Source: Herminiimonas sp.
Lineage (GTDB): Bacteria > Pseudomonadota > Gammaproteobacteria > Burkholderiales > Burkholderiaceae_D
Assembly (NCBI GenBank): GCA_027310305.1
Contig: DAIDBD010000053.1
Span: 1-64,000, forward strand
Length of the DNA: 64,000 nt
Reading direction: 5' to 3'
This document shows positions 53,183-63,467 of this stretch, piece by piece. Each line of letters opens with the position of its first letter. Positions within the stretch are counted from its first letter, which is position 1. The translations under genes and the position numbers were made by a program. The notes below the pieces were generated by a model, which searched no databases, was not told the origin of the DNA, and worked only from the letters and a program-made list of their open reading frames with translations.

Positions 53183-54130
53183 TCATCCCTCCCGTGTGCC
53201 CATCAAGCCCTTGGGCCGGAAGATGAGAATCAGTACCAGCAGCAGGTAAGGCAGGATCGGCGCGGTCTGTGCGATCGTCAGGCTGAGTACCGAGTAGCCC
53301 GGCGTATCGGCCGTGATCTGCATGCCGAAATTCGACAGTACGCTGCCGACCGAATAGTCGAGCGCCACGCCATACGTCTGCACCACGCCGATCAGGAGGG
53401 AGGCGACCAGCGCGCCGACCAGCGATCCCATGCCGCCGACCACCACCACCACGAAGATGATGCTGCCGACGGTTGCCGCCATGCCCGGTTCGGTGACGAA
53501 TGCATTGCCGCCGATGACGCCGGCCAGTCCCGCCAGCGCGCAGCCGCCGCCGAATACCAGCATGAACACGCGCGGCACGTTATGCCCGAGCGCTTCGGCC
53601 GTATCGGGATGCGTCAGCGCCGCCTGGATCACGAGTCCGATGCGGGTGCGCGTCAAGACCAGATAAATCGCCAGCAGCATCAGCACCGCAATCAACATCA
53701 TGAAGCCGCGATAAATGGGGAAGGTCGTGGTGTACAGCGTAAATAATGGGCCGTCCAATTCCGCCGGAATCGGATACGGCACGGCGGCGCGGCCCCAGAC
53801 CAGTTGCACCAGTTCGACCATCACATACGACAGGCCGAAGGTAAACAGCAGTTCGGGAATGTGGCCGTATTTGTGCACCGACCGCAGCCCGTAGCGCTCG
53901 ACCGCCGCGCCGATGACACCGACGATCAGCGGCGCCAGAAACAATGCGGGCCAGAAGCCCAGCTTGGTGCTGATGGTGTAGGCGAAATACGCGCCCAGCA
54001 TGTAAAAACTGGCATGCGCGAAATTCAGCACACCCATCATGCTGAAAATAAGCGTCAACCCGGACGACAGCATGAACAGCAAGAGCCCGTAGCTCAATCC
54101 ATTCAGCAAAGTGATAAGCGTGAATTCCAC
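53183..54130 (-). CDS. livH: Branched-chain amino acid-type ABC transporter permease LivH
   Basis: 315 residues, an inner-membrane permease. The family opening LITLLNGLSYGLLLFMLSSGLTLIFSMMGVLNFAHASFYMLGAY and the EAA-like loop region GLVIQAALTHPDTAEALG are present. The GTG at 54130 has AGGGG upstream and is preferred to a TTG at 54148. A GAACGATCGTA box ends about 26 bp before this start, and the terminator of the upstream binding-protein gene lies just beyond, so livHMGF may start from its own promoter. Confidence 0.93.
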   Translation of the reverse strand: MEFTLITLLNGLSYGLLLFMLSSGLTLIFSMMGVLNFAHASFYMLGAYFAYTISTKLGFWPALFLAPLIVGVIGAAVERYGLRSVHKYGHIPELLFTFGLSYVMVELVQLVWGRAAVPYPIPAELDGPLFTLYTTTFPIYRGFMMLIAVLMLLAIYLVLTRTRIGLVIQAALTHPDTAEALGHNVPRVFMLVFGGGCALAGLAGVIGGNAFVTEPGMAATVGSIIFVVVVVGGMGSLVGALVASLLIGVVQTYGVALDYSVGSVLSNFGMQITADTPGYSVLSLTIAQTAPILPYLLLVLILIFRPKGLMGTREG

Positions 54131-54155
54131 CAGATAACCCCTATGCAATAGGATT

Positions 54156-54173
54156 CTTGAACGATCGTACTTA
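54156..54173. promoter_or_regulatory. GAACGAYCGTA box upstream of livH (copy B)
   Basis: CTTGAACGATCGTACTTA matches 14 of 18 positions of the site before the acyl-CoA ligase gene and contains the palindrome ACGATCGT. It lies between the binding-protein terminator (54191-54220) and livH. Confidence 0.65.
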
Positions 54174-54190
54174 TTTTATGGCGCAAAAAA

Positions 54191-54220
54191 GCAGCATGGC
54201 GCCATTGAGCGCCATGCTGC
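54191..54220 (-). terminator. Terminator of the 54230-55477 binding-protein gene
   Basis: A perfect 12-bp stem (GCAGCATGGCGC and its complement) with a 6-nt loop is followed on the minus strand by six Ts. It starts 9 bp after the stop codon. As it lies before livH, it may reduce read-through, so that more binding protein than permease is made. Confidence 0.9.
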
Positions 54221-54229
54221 CGGAGCGGA

Positions 54230-55477
54230 TTACGACTTTGCCGGACGCTTCATCTGGCATGATGTCGGTTGCGAGGCAACGAACGCAGGAACTTTCTGAT
54301 CGGTCTTCCAGCCGTAGCCGGTATCCTCGGAATCGAATTTGACGTCCTTGTTGTTGATCTTTGTGAAGGTTTCGATAAACAGCGGCTGTTGCAACTGATG
54401 ATCCGTTTTGCGCATTTCGACTTCACCGTTCAGGCTCATCGCTTTCATGCCTTCCAGCGCGAAAGCCACCTTGATCGGGTCGGCGGATTTGGCTTCCTTG
54501 ATCGCCTGGGACAACATTTTTACGATGCTATAAGTGGCCATCACGTAAAAATCGTCGTTGTATTTCTTCTTGTATCCCTCGACGAATTCCTTGCCGACGA
54601 AATTCTCGTTGTTCTGATTCCAGTAAGCCACCTGCTTCACGCGTCCGGCGCCGGAAGCGCCCATCGCTCTTCCGACACCGTTCGTGCCGGCGTAATAGGT
54701 ATAGAAATTGGCTTTCAGGTTGGCATCCTTCGACGCCTTGATCAGCAGCGCAAGATCCTGCCCCCAGTTGCCGGTGATGACGGTATCGGCGCCGGAAGCC
54801 TTGATCTTGGCGACGTACGGCGAGAAATCCTTGACTTGCGCGATCGGATGCAGATCGTCGCCGACGATCTGGATATCGGGACGCTTGCGCTTCAGCATTT
54901 CCTTGGCGGCGCGCGTGACCTGATGGCCGTGCGCATAGTTCTGGCCGATGATGTAGACCTTCTTGATGCCCGGGTCTTTCGCCATGTAGGTGGTCAACGC
55001 TTCCATCTTCATGTCGACGTTGGCATCGAAACGGAAGTGCCAGAAGCTGCACTTGCTGTTGGTCAGATCCGGATCGATCGCGGAGTGATTCAGGAAAACC
55101 ACTTCCTTGCCCGGATTGCGATCATTGTGCTTGTTGATCGCATCGATCAGCGCGAGCGCGACGCCGGAACCGTTGCCTTGCGCAATATAGCGATAGCCCT
55201 GGTCGATCGCGGCCTTAAGCTGGGTCAGCGATTCCTGCGGGCTGCCCTTGTTGTCGAATGCGACGAATTGAATCGTGTTGTTGCCGGCCCATTTTTCCCT
55301 GTTCGCCTTGTCGGTAAACATTTGATAGCTGCGCAACTGATTCTGGCCGATCGGAGCAAACGCACCGGACATCGTCTCGATCAGTGCGACCTTGACATTT
55401 TCAGCGGAAGCCATCGGTGCGGCAAAAGCAGCTGCAACGGTCAGAGTCATCATCAATGGGCGAAATCGTATTGTCAT
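54230..55477 (-). CDS. Branched-chain amino acid-type binding protein, paralogue B
   Basis: 415 residues. Signal peptide to MASAEN, then VKVALIETMSGAFAPIGQ. It is the close paralogue of the protein at 47736-48989, with the same C-terminal SQPTSCQMKRP. It is the binding protein nearest to livH and so the best candidate for the core transporter. Two cysteines (SKCSFW and SCQMK) are conserved in both and could form a disulfide. Confidence 0.92.
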   Translation of the reverse strand: MTIRFRPLMMTLTVAAAFAAPMASAENVKVALIETMSGAFAPIGQNQLRSYQMFTDKANREKWAGNNTIQFVAFDNKGSPQESLTQLKAAIDQGYRYIAQGNGSGVALALIDAINKHNDRNPGKEVVFLNHSAIDPDLTNSKCSFWHFRFDANVDMKMEALTTYMAKDPGIKKVYIIGQNYAHGHQVTRAAKEMLKRKRPDIQIVGDDLHPIAQVKDFSPYVAKIKASGADTVITGNWGQDLALLIKASKDANLKANFYTYYAGTNGVGRAMGASGAGRVKQVAYWNQNNENFVGKEFVEGYKKKYNDDFYVMATYSIVKMLSQAIKEAKSADPIKVAFALEGMKAMSLNGEVEMRKTDHQLQQPLFIETFTKINNKDVKFDSEDTGYGWKTDQKVPAFVASQPTSCQMKRPAKS

Positions 55478-55576
55478 TTGTCTCTTCCTTTTAGGTTTTA
55501 TGTAATTAGAATATATCGATGCCGCTGCATCATGTAAAGCGAATTCAATTTCAATTCGCCTTGTCGACAGCCGGGT

Positions 55577-57229
<1,653 letters not shown>

Positions 57230-57267
57230 CTTGTCTCCTGGTTCTTATTGTGCGATACGAAGCGACG

Positions 57268-57297
57268 ATTTTGGAACGACCGTACTAATATCGTCAA
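57268..57297 (-). promoter_or_regulatory. Promoter of the acyl-CoA ligase gene with GAACGAYCGTA operator (copy A)
   Basis: On the minus strand a -35 TTGACG (57297-57292), an 18-bp spacer and a -10 CAAAAT (57273-57268) can be proposed. The imperfect palindrome TTGGAACGACCGTACTAA (57271-57288) fills the spacer and touches the -10, the classical place for a repressor. The promoter hexamers are a proposal; the operator core recurs at two other sites in the block. Confidence 0.6.
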
Positions 57298-57329
57298 TGA
57301 CTTTCGATGGTGCATTGCACAAGTATCAT

Positions 57330-57917
57330 CTAAGCGACTTTTGAGTCAGTAATATTTTTATAAATCGTGTTTTTGGGGCGTGCCATTACGCGGCGCAGCA
57401 TCGGCTCAAAGAATGTTAGCGGTAACGTTTCGTAATTCACGTCAAATGCAGGCGCATCGTATTTTTCACAAAACTCCAGTGTCCTGTCGTAAAGCGCCTG
57501 CCCGGCGAATTGATCGCGCAAATTGCGATCCATGCCCAGATGATGAAAAAAATAATAGCCCTGGAAAATGCCGTGTTTTTCGACCATCGCAAAATTCTCC
57601 GGGCTGACGAAAGGCTTGAGAATCGCTGCGGCGATATCCGGATGGTTGTAGCTGCCCAATGTATCGCCGATGTCGTGCAATAACGCGCAGACCACATATT
57701 CTTCATCGCGTCCGTCACGATGGGCGCGCGTCGCGGTCTGCAGGCTGTGCGTCAGCCGATCCACCGGAAACCCGCCGCAATCGCCGTCGAGCAGGCGCAA
57801 ATGGGTCAGTACCCGGTCCGGCAATACCGCGGCGAATTCCCTGAATTCACTGCCGATGATTTGCCAGTCATCGGCGGTGCTTTGTTGCATGTCGCTAAAA
57901 TTGGCGCGGTGTTGCAT
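57330..57917 (-). CDS. HD-domain protein, possibly a PhnZ/MIOX-like diiron oxygenase
   Basis: 195 residues. An excellent ribosome site (AAGGAG) precedes the ATG at 57917. Metal ligands of an HD fold are visible: HSLQTATRA, LLHDIGD, YNHPD and the His-rich HGIFQGYYFFHHLG. The order H, HD, H, H resembles phosphohydrolases and also the mixed-valent diiron oxygenases PhnZ and inositol oxygenase. The YFFHH part favours the oxygenase-like branch, but this is only suggestive. It lies just upstream of the ligase gene on the same strand, with a 100-bp gap. Confidence 0.8.
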   Translation of the reverse strand: MQHRANFSDMQQSTADDWQIIGSEFREFAAVLPDRVLTHLRLLDGDCGGFPVDRLTHSLQTATRAHRDGRDEEYVVCALLHDIGDTLGSYNHPDIAAAILKPFVSPENFAMVEKHGIFQGYYFFHHLGMDRNLRDQFAGQALYDRTLEFCEKYDAPAFDVNYETLPLTFFEPMLRRVMARPKNTIYKNITDSKVA

Positions 57918-57981
57918 GATTTCTCCTTGGACTATTTTTATCGGCAAAGACGGATTATCAAACTATTACGCTGGCCTGCAA

Positions 57982-58758
57982 TCAGGTTCGATAAGACGTG
58001 TCGCGCCGATCCAGCCGGCGCAGCAATCCGGGCCACGCCAGCATGCCGCCCAGCGATTTTGTCGCCGCCTTGGCTTGCTGCTGTGCACCATCAATAATTG
58101 GCTGCGGGATCATGATCAACTCGCCGCCGCCCGCTTGCGCGCGCACCTGAATCGTGCAGGCCGCTTCGAAAACATACATATTGACGAACGCATCGGCAAC
58201 CGTTTTGCCGACTGTCAGCAGGCCGTGATTGCGCAGCATCAGGTATGTTTTATTTCCCATGTCGGCGACCAGCCGCGGCTTTTCCTCATCGTTCAATGCC
58301 ACGCCTTCGTAGCCGTGGTAAGCCAGGCTCGACAGAACGAAAATGGATTGCTGCGACAACGGCAGCACGCCGTGTTTTTGCGCCGACACCGCCACGCCGT
58401 TCAGGCTGTGCACATGCAGCACGCATTGCGCATCGTGCCGCACCGCATGTATCGCGGAGTGGATCGTGAACCCGGCCGGATTCACCGGGAACGGCGATGC
58501 GTCGAGCTTGTTGCCGTGTATATCGATCTTGACCAGCGACGATGCCGTGATTTCGTCGAACATCATGCCGTAAGGATTGATCAGGAACTGGTCTTCGGTG
58601 CCGGGTACGCGTGCGGTGATATGGGTAAACACCAGGTCGCTCCAGCCGAAATCGGCCACCAGCCGATAGCATGCGGCCAGATCGATGCGCGTCTGCCATT
58701 CTTCCGGCGAGACTTGATCCCGAATCGAGGGAATGAGTAATTTTTCAGGAGCGTTCAT
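57982..58758 (-). CDS. Class II aldolase/adducin-family protein
   Basis: 258 residues. Family features: DLAACYRLVADFGWSDLVFTHITARVPG, FLINPYGMMFDEITASSLVKID, the zinc-binding HVHS pair in CVLHVHSLNG, and the third His in LMLRNHGLL. Proteins of this kind in beta-proteobacteria are aldolases or decarboxylases of small hydroxy acids, often of unknown substrate. The ATG at 58758 starts NAPEKLLIPSI; an earlier start would add unlikely residues. It is divergent from the Crp-type gene. Confidence 0.87.
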   Translation of the reverse strand: MNAPEKLLIPSIRDQVSPEEWQTRIDLAACYRLVADFGWSDLVFTHITARVPGTEDQFLINPYGMMFDEITASSLVKIDIHGNKLDASPFPVNPAGFTIHSAIHAVRHDAQCVLHVHSLNGVAVSAQKHGVLPLSQQSIFVLSSLAYHGYEGVALNDEEKPRLVADMGNKTYLMLRNHGLLTVGKTVADAFVNMYVFEAACTIQVRAQAGGGELIMIPQPIIDGAQQQAKAATKSLGGMLAWPGLLRRLDRRDTSYRT

Positions 58759-58785
58759 GGGATGTCTTCTCTTTCTGTCAAAATA

Positions 58786-58806
58786 GCGGATACATGCAGT
58801 ATCCGC
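58786..58806. promoter_or_regulatory. Perfect palindrome in the aldolase/Crp-regulator promoter region
   Basis: GCGGATAC-ATGCA-GTATCCGC: two exact 8-bp arms with a 5-bp centre. It lies in the 89 bp between the divergent starts (58758 minus, 58848 plus), so one bound protein could control both genes. It does not match the Crp consensus TGTGA-N6-TCACA. Confidence 0.55.
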
Positions 58807-58847
58807 AGATCGCACTGCAACAGACTGTCAACTCCTTAACATTTGTC

Positions 58848-59630
58848 ATGCCGAATGCGGCTAAATTAACGATCGATAAAGTCGCGCTGCTGCGCGAATC
58901 GTGGCTGGTCGGCCTGCCGGACGACATCGTGACGGAAGCCGCCGCCTGCGCGTCGCTGCGTGCGATCGAAGATGGCACTTTAGTGCATGCGCGCGGCGAT
59001 GCCTGCGACGGTTTCTACACGATTGCCAGCGGCGCGGTACGCTTCACGCGCGCGACGGCGGATGGCCACACGACCATCATCGCGGTACTCGAACCGCCCA
59101 ACTGGTTCGGGGAACTTTCGATTTTCGACGGGTTGCCGCGCACCCACGACGGCCATGCGGCCGGACCGACTGTTTTGCTGTTTCATGCCAGGACCGATTT
59201 CAAGCGGCTGCTGGCGCGCCATCCGATCATTTACGAGCGGTTCGCCCGGATGCTCAGCCTGCGCCTGCGCGCGACATTCGATCTGGTCGAAGAGGCAGCG
59301 ACCGCACCGCTGACGCAACGGCTGGCGCGCCGGCTACTTGAACTGGCGCAAATCGAACCATCCGGCATGAATGCGGCGACCATTCCGCGCGGCCGCGAAG
59401 TGCCGCTGACGCAGGAAGAACTCGGCCACCTGCTGGGTAAATCGCGCCAGAGCGTTGCCAAGCTGCTGCGATCCTGGGAACAGGAAGGCTTGGTGCGGGC
59501 CCATTACGGACGCGTGTTCATCGAGCGGCCGGACGCATTGACGCGGATTGCCTATCCGGAACGTGTCGAGCCGGCTGCGGCACAAATCAAACGGAACAAT
59601 GTCCGACCTGACAATACGCTGGACGGATAA
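58848..59630 (+). CDS. Crp/Fnr-family transcriptional regulator
   Basis: 260 residues from this ATG (an in-frame ATG at 58794 lies inside the palindrome and is less likely). The N-terminal cyclic-nucleotide-binding beta-barrel includes [17 protein letters not shown] and [11 protein letters not shown]. The C-terminal winged helix is [39 protein letters not shown]. The N-terminal cysteine cluster needed by FNR is missing. The ligand is unknown. It probably regulates the divergent aldolase and itself. Confidence 0.88.
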   Translation: MPNAAKLTIDKVALLRESWLVGLPDDIVTEAAACASLRAIEDGTLVHARGDACDGFYTIASGAVRFTRATADGHTTIIAVLEPPNWFGELSIFDGLPRTHDGHAAGPTVLLFHARTDFKRLLARHPIIYERFARMLSLRLRATFDLVEEAATAPLTQRLARRLLELAQIEPSGMNAATIPRGREVPLTQEELGHLLGKSRQSVAKLLRSWEQEGLVRAHYGRVFIERPDALTRIAYPERVEPAAAQIKRNNVRPDNTLDG

Positions 59631-59658
59631 TCCCGCGGAAACCGAATCAAGGAACAAG

Positions 59659-61167
59659 ATGAATGCTCCGGCACCACCACAGCTTTGCCATCGTATCGAC
59701 GATTTACCGTTGAGCAATTCTTTCGGCGCACTGCCGCCGGCTTTCCATACACGGCTGATGCCGACGCCGCTACCTGCGCCCTACTTGGTTTGCGCCAGCG
59801 TGTCGGCCGCGCAATTGATCAATCTCGATCCGGCTGAATTCGCGACGGCACATTTTGTCGAGACATTCAGCGGCAATCGCCTGCTGCCGGATTCGCAGCC
59901 GCTGGCGGCGGTTTATTCAGGACACCAATTCGGCGTCTGGGCCGGACAATTGGGCGACGGACGCGCGATCCTGCTGGGTGAGGTGCCGTCACGAGAAGGT
60001 GCTGCTCCCGGCACGCTGGAGTTGCAACTGAAGGGCTCTGGCCAGACGCCGTATTCCCGCATGGGCGATGGCCGCGCCGTGCTGCGCTCGTCGATTCGCG
60101 AATTCTTGTGTTCGGAAGCCATGGCGGCGCTGGGCATTCCGACTTCGCGCGCCTTGTGCGTCACCGGCTCGGATCAGCGCGTGATGCGCGAGACGCCTGA
60201 AACAACTGCGGTGGCGACGCGCATGGCGCCGACCTTCGTGCGCTTCGGTTCGTTCGAGCATTGGTTTTACAACGACAAAAAGAGCGAGCTGAAGGTACTT
60301 GCCGATTACGTCATCGACCGCTGCTATCCGCAGTTGCGCGATGCCGACAATCCGTATCTGGCATTGCTGTCGGAAGTCACGCGCCGCACCGCGCACCTGA
60401 TCGCGCAATGGCAGGCAGTCGGTTTCATGCATGGCGTGATGAATACCGACAACATGTCGATACTCGGCCAGACGCTCGACTATGGCCCGTTCGGTTTCAT
60501 GGAAGCGTTCGACGCGCAGCATATCTGCAACCACACCGATCAGCAGGGCCGCTACGCGTACAGCATGCAGCCGCAGATTGCGCACTGGAACTGTTATGCG
60601 CTGGGCCAGGCGATACTGCCGCTGATCGGAGAAGTGGAAGAAGCGCAAGCCGCATTGCAAATCTATCAACCGGAATACGCGGCAAAACTGGACGAGTTGC
60701 TGCATGCCAAACTCGGGCTGAACAGCAAGCAGCCCGATGATGCGCAACTGTTCGATGCGATGTTTGCGATCATGCAAAACAGCCATGCCGATTTCACATC
60801 GTTTTTCCGCCGTCTGGGTGATCTGACAATCGACGGCTCTGTGGAAACGGATCAGCCGTTGCGCGATTTGTTCATCGACCGCGCGGCATTCGACGCATGG
60901 GCGGTACAATATCGCGCTCGCCTGCGGCAGGAAAATAGTCAGGATAGCCGGCGCCGGCTTGCAATGCATCAGGTCAACCCCAAGTACGTGCTGCGTAATT
61001 ACCTGGCGCAAACCGCAATTGAAAAAGCGCAGAACAAGGATTTTTCCGAAATCGGCAAGCTGCTCGGCATTCTTGAAAAACCGTTCGACGAACAACCGGA
61101 ACATGCCAGCTACGCTGACCTGCCCCCGGATTGGGCCAGTCATCTGGAAGTAAGTTGTTCATCTTGA
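59659..61167 (+). CDS. selO: Protein adenylyltransferase SelO
   Basis: 502 residues of the SelO (YdiU) pseudokinase family, which transfers AMP to Ser/Thr/Tyr of proteins and is linked to oxidative stress. Motifs: [43 protein letters not shown] and the catalytic [16 protein letters not shown] followed by DYGPFGFM. The C-terminus is SCSS: a Cys at the place where eukaryotic SelO has selenocysteine. AAGGAA precedes the ATG at 59659. It leads the tight selO-msrB-yciB-bolA run. Confidence 0.94.
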   Translation: MNAPAPPQLCHRIDDLPLSNSFGALPPAFHTRLMPTPLPAPYLVCASVSAAQLINLDPAEFATAHFVETFSGNRLLPDSQPLAAVYSGHQFGVWAGQLGDGRAILLGEVPSREGAAPGTLELQLKGSGQTPYSRMGDGRAVLRSSIREFLCSEAMAALGIPTSRALCVTGSDQRVMRETPETTAVATRMAPTFVRFGSFEHWFYNDKKSELKVLADYVIDRCYPQLRDADNPYLALLSEVTRRTAHLIAQWQAVGFMHGVMNTDNMSILGQTLDYGPFGFMEAFDAQHICNHTDQQGRYAYSMQPQIAHWNCYALGQAILPLIGEVEEAQAALQIYQPEYAAKLDELLHAKLGLNSKQPDDAQLFDAMFAIMQNSHADFTSFFRRLGDLTIDGSVETDQPLRDLFIDRAAFDAWAVQYRARLRQENSQDSRRRLAMHQVNPKYVLRNYLAQTAIEKAQNKDFSEIGKLLGILEKPFDEQPEHASYADLPPDWASHLEVSCSS

Positions 61168-61177
61168 AAAACACGAA

Positions 61178-61603
61178 ATGACACCAGAAAAAATCAGCAA
61201 GACCGATGCCGAGTGGCGCGCGGCGCTCGATCCGCTCGACTACCAGGTAACCCGCCACGCAGCGACCGAGCGCGCCTTCACCGGACGTTACTGGGATCAT
61301 CACGAACATGGCATCTATACCTGCGTATGCTGCGATACGCCGTTGTTCGAGTCAGACGCCAAGTTCGATTCAGGCTGCGGCTGGCCGAGTTATTTCAAGC
61401 CGCTCGATCCGGCGAACGTGACTGAAAAAGTCGACCGCACCCATGGCATGCTGCGCACCGAAATCATCTGCAACGTCTGCGATGCGCATCTGGGACATGT
61501 TTTTCCGGACGGCCCGCCGCCGACCGGTTTACGTTATTGCATCAACTCCGCATCGCTGCGCTTTACACCCTTACCTGCAACGAAAGAAGACCAGCCAACA
61601 TGA
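61178..61603 (+). CDS. msrB: Peptide-methionine (R)-S-oxide reductase MsrB
   Basis: 141 residues. Reduces methionine R-sulfoxide in proteins. Two zinc CxxC pairs (CVCC and CNVC), the GCGWPSYF block, [23 protein letters not shown] with the catalytic Cys and the typical start ([23 protein letters not shown]) are all intact. It begins 10 bp after selO, and its stop overlaps the yciB start. Confidence 0.95.
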   Translation: MTPEKISKTDAEWRAALDPLDYQVTRHAATERAFTGRYWDHHEHGIYTCVCCDTPLFESDAKFDSGCGWPSYFKPLDPANVTEKVDRTHGMLRTEIICNVCDAHLGHVFPDGPPPTGLRYCINSASLRFTPLPATKEDQPT

Positions 61604-62220
61604 AGTTCCTGTTCGATCTATTTCCCGTCATTCTCTTTTTCGGCATCTTCAAGTGGGGCGAAGGCCATGCGGATGCCGCGCAATCGCTGGCAAGCCAATA
61701 TCTGTCGGGCTTCGTCTCCGGCGGCATCGTGACTGCCGCGCAGGCGCCGATTCTGCTTGCAACCGCCGTCGCGATCGTTGCCACCATCGGGCAGATCGGC
61801 TATCTGCTGGCACGGCGAAAAAAAGTCGATCCGATGCTGTGGGTATCGCTTGCCATCATCGGCGCTTTCGGCGGCGCCACCATTTACTTTCATAACGAGA
61901 CATTCATCAAGTGGAAACCGACGGTTCTTTACTGGTGCTTTGCGGTGGGACTGCTGATGAGCCAGATCGTACTCAAAAAGAATTTGATCCGGACCATGAT
62001 GGGAAAACAGATCACGCTGCCCGATTCGGTCTGGAATCGGCTGAGTCTTGCGTGGATTGCCTTCTTTGCCGTGATGGGCGTGATCAACCTGTATGTCGCA
62101 TTCAATTTCACGACCGCAGCCTGGGTCAATTTCAAGCTGTTCGGCTTCATGGGATTGATGTTCGCCTTCGTGATTTGCCAAAGTTTGTTTTTATCGAAGT
62201 ATTTGAAGGATGCAGAATAA
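61600..62220 (+). CDS. yciB: Inner membrane-spanning protein YciB (septation protein A)
   Basis: 206 residues with about five membrane helices, starting [19 protein letters not shown], which is diagnostic for this family. Further features: [34 protein letters not shown] and the C-terminal [24 protein letters not shown]. It is needed for normal cell-envelope growth and septation in gamma-proteobacteria. The ATG overlaps the msrB stop by 4 bp. Confidence 0.94.
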   Translation: MKFLFDLFPVILFFGIFKWGEGHADAAQSLASQYLSGFVSGGIVTAAQAPILLATAVAIVATIGQIGYLLARRKKVDPMLWVSLAIIGAFGGATIYFHNETFIKWKPTVLYWCFAVGLLMSQIVLKKNLIRTMMGKQITLPDSVWNRLSLAWIAFFAVMGVINLYVAFNFTTAAWVNFKLFGFMGLMFAFVICQSLFLSKYLKDAE

Positions 62221-62504
62221 TGGAACGGCTCGACCGGATCCGCGCGCAGCTTGTTGCAACTTTTTCTCCATTGCAGTGTCAATTGGATGACGAGTCGGCT
62301 CTCCATGCCGGCCATGCAGGCGCCGCTTCCGGCGGCGGGCACTATCGGATACGGCTGGTTTCGGCTCTTTTTGAAGGGCAAACCCGGATAGCCCGGCATC
62401 GGCTGGTGTATGATTGCCTTCATGACATGATGCACACCGACATACACGCTCTCGCCATCATTGCATTGGCGCCTTCGGAAGTTTCCGACGACATTTCCGA
62501 TTAA
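62220..62504 (+). CDS. bolA: BolA-family protein
   Basis: 94 residues. Start overlaps the yciB stop by one base (TAATG). The BolA fold is recognisable: ERLDRIRAQLVATFSPLQCQLDDESALHAGHAGAASGGGHYRIRLVS, with the conserved DESxxHxGH block, and RLVYDCLHDMMHTDIHALAIIALAPSE. BolA proteins pair with monothiol glutaredoxins in iron-sulfur trafficking; BolA itself affects cell shape, which fits the neighbour yciB. Confidence 0.92.
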   Translation: MERLDRIRAQLVATFSPLQCQLDDESALHAGHAGAASGGGHYRIRLVSALFEGQTRIARHRLVYDCLHDMMHTDIHALAIIALAPSEVSDDISD

Positions 62505-62559
62505 GCGCCAACAGATTTTGTTTCAACCTTTTTACTAACACTTTCCACTTTAGGAATGA

Positions 62560-63339
62560 ATGATGATTTCAAAACCCGCTCGCTTGCTGGTGCTTCTTTT
62601 CGCAACCGCTGCACTGCCCGCCCTGGCGCAAAACCTCGCTGTAGTCAACGGCAAACCGATCCCGTCTTCGCGCGCCGATGTAATGATCAAGCAGATGGCA
62701 ACGCAAGGCCAGCAAGACTCGCCGCAGTTGCGCACGATGGTCAAGGAAGAGCTGATCAATCGTGAAATCCTGATTCAGGAAGCCGATAAACTCGGTTTGG
62801 GCACCAGCGCCGAAGTCAAGAATCAGCTCGAACTGGCCCGCCAGTCGATCGTGATCCGCGCACTGGTTGCGGACTACGTCAAGAAAAATCCGGTGAAGGA
62901 TGCCGATCTCAAGGCCGAATACGACAAATTCAAGGCGCAGGCCGGCGACAAGGAATATCACGCGCGCCATATCCTGGTCGAAAAGGAAGATGAGGCGAAA
63001 GCCATCATCGCCAAACTGAAAGCCGGCGCAAAATTCGAAGATCTCGCCAAGCAATCGAAGGACCCGGGTTCCGCAGCCAATGGCGGCGATCTCGACTGGG
63101 CTTCCCCCGCATCATTCGTCAAGCCGTTCTCCGATGCGATGGTCGCGCTGCAAAAAGGCCAGATCACCGAGACGCCGGTCAAGACCCAGTTCGGCTATCA
63201 CGTGATCAAGCTCGAAGATGTGCGTGCCGCCAAGGTGCCGGCATTCGAAGAAGTGAAGCCGCAGATTGCGGAGCAATTGCAGCAGCAGAAGTTGCAGGCG
63301 TACCAGCAGGAATTGCGCAAGAAAGCGAAGATTCAATAA
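62560..63339 (+). CDS. PpiC-type periplasmic peptidyl-prolyl isomerase
   Basis: 259 residues with a signal peptide (LLVLLFATAALPALAQ). An N-terminal SurA-like chaperone part precedes a parvulin domain: EYHARHILVEKEDEAKAIIAKLKAGAKFEDLAKQSKDPGSAANGGDLDW, ending in KTQFGYHVIKLEDVR. A helical C-terminal tail follows. AGGAA precedes the tandem ATGs (62560 and 62563). It closes the selO-led run, but with a 55-bp gap it may have its own promoter. Confidence 0.93.
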   Translation: MMISKPARLLVLLFATAALPALAQNLAVVNGKPIPSSRADVMIKQMATQGQQDSPQLRTMVKEELINREILIQEADKLGLGTSAEVKNQLELARQSIVIRALVADYVKKNPVKDADLKAEYDKFKAQAGDKEYHARHILVEKEDEAKAIIAKLKAGAKFEDLAKQSKDPGSAANGGDLDWASPASFVKPFSDAMVALQKGQITETPVKTQFGYHVIKLEDVRAAKVPAFEEVKPQIAEQLQQQKLQAYQQELRKKAKIQ

Positions 63340-63353
63340 TCGTTTTTGGATTG

Positions 63354-63383
63354 AAAAAAGGCGCTCTGTTGAGCGCCTTTTTT
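63354..63383 (+). terminator. Terminator after ppiC
   Basis: A perfect 13-bp stem (AAAAAAGGCGCTC and its complement) with a TGTT loop and a T-run, 15 bp after the stop. Strong intrinsic terminator, working in both directions. Confidence 0.93.
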
Positions 63384-63467
63384 ATTGGCTGACGTAAAAA
63401 GTAAGAGGCTACGCGCTTTTGCACAGCCCCACTTGATTAGCCGAGTTGGGAATCACAGCCGACGCGC

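Noticed and set aside
54269-55537. Long plus-strand frame antisense to a binding-protein gene, with a matching one at 47910-49103
   Set aside because: Both arise from the codon bias of the two paralogous binding-protein genes; their similarity only mirrors the duplication.
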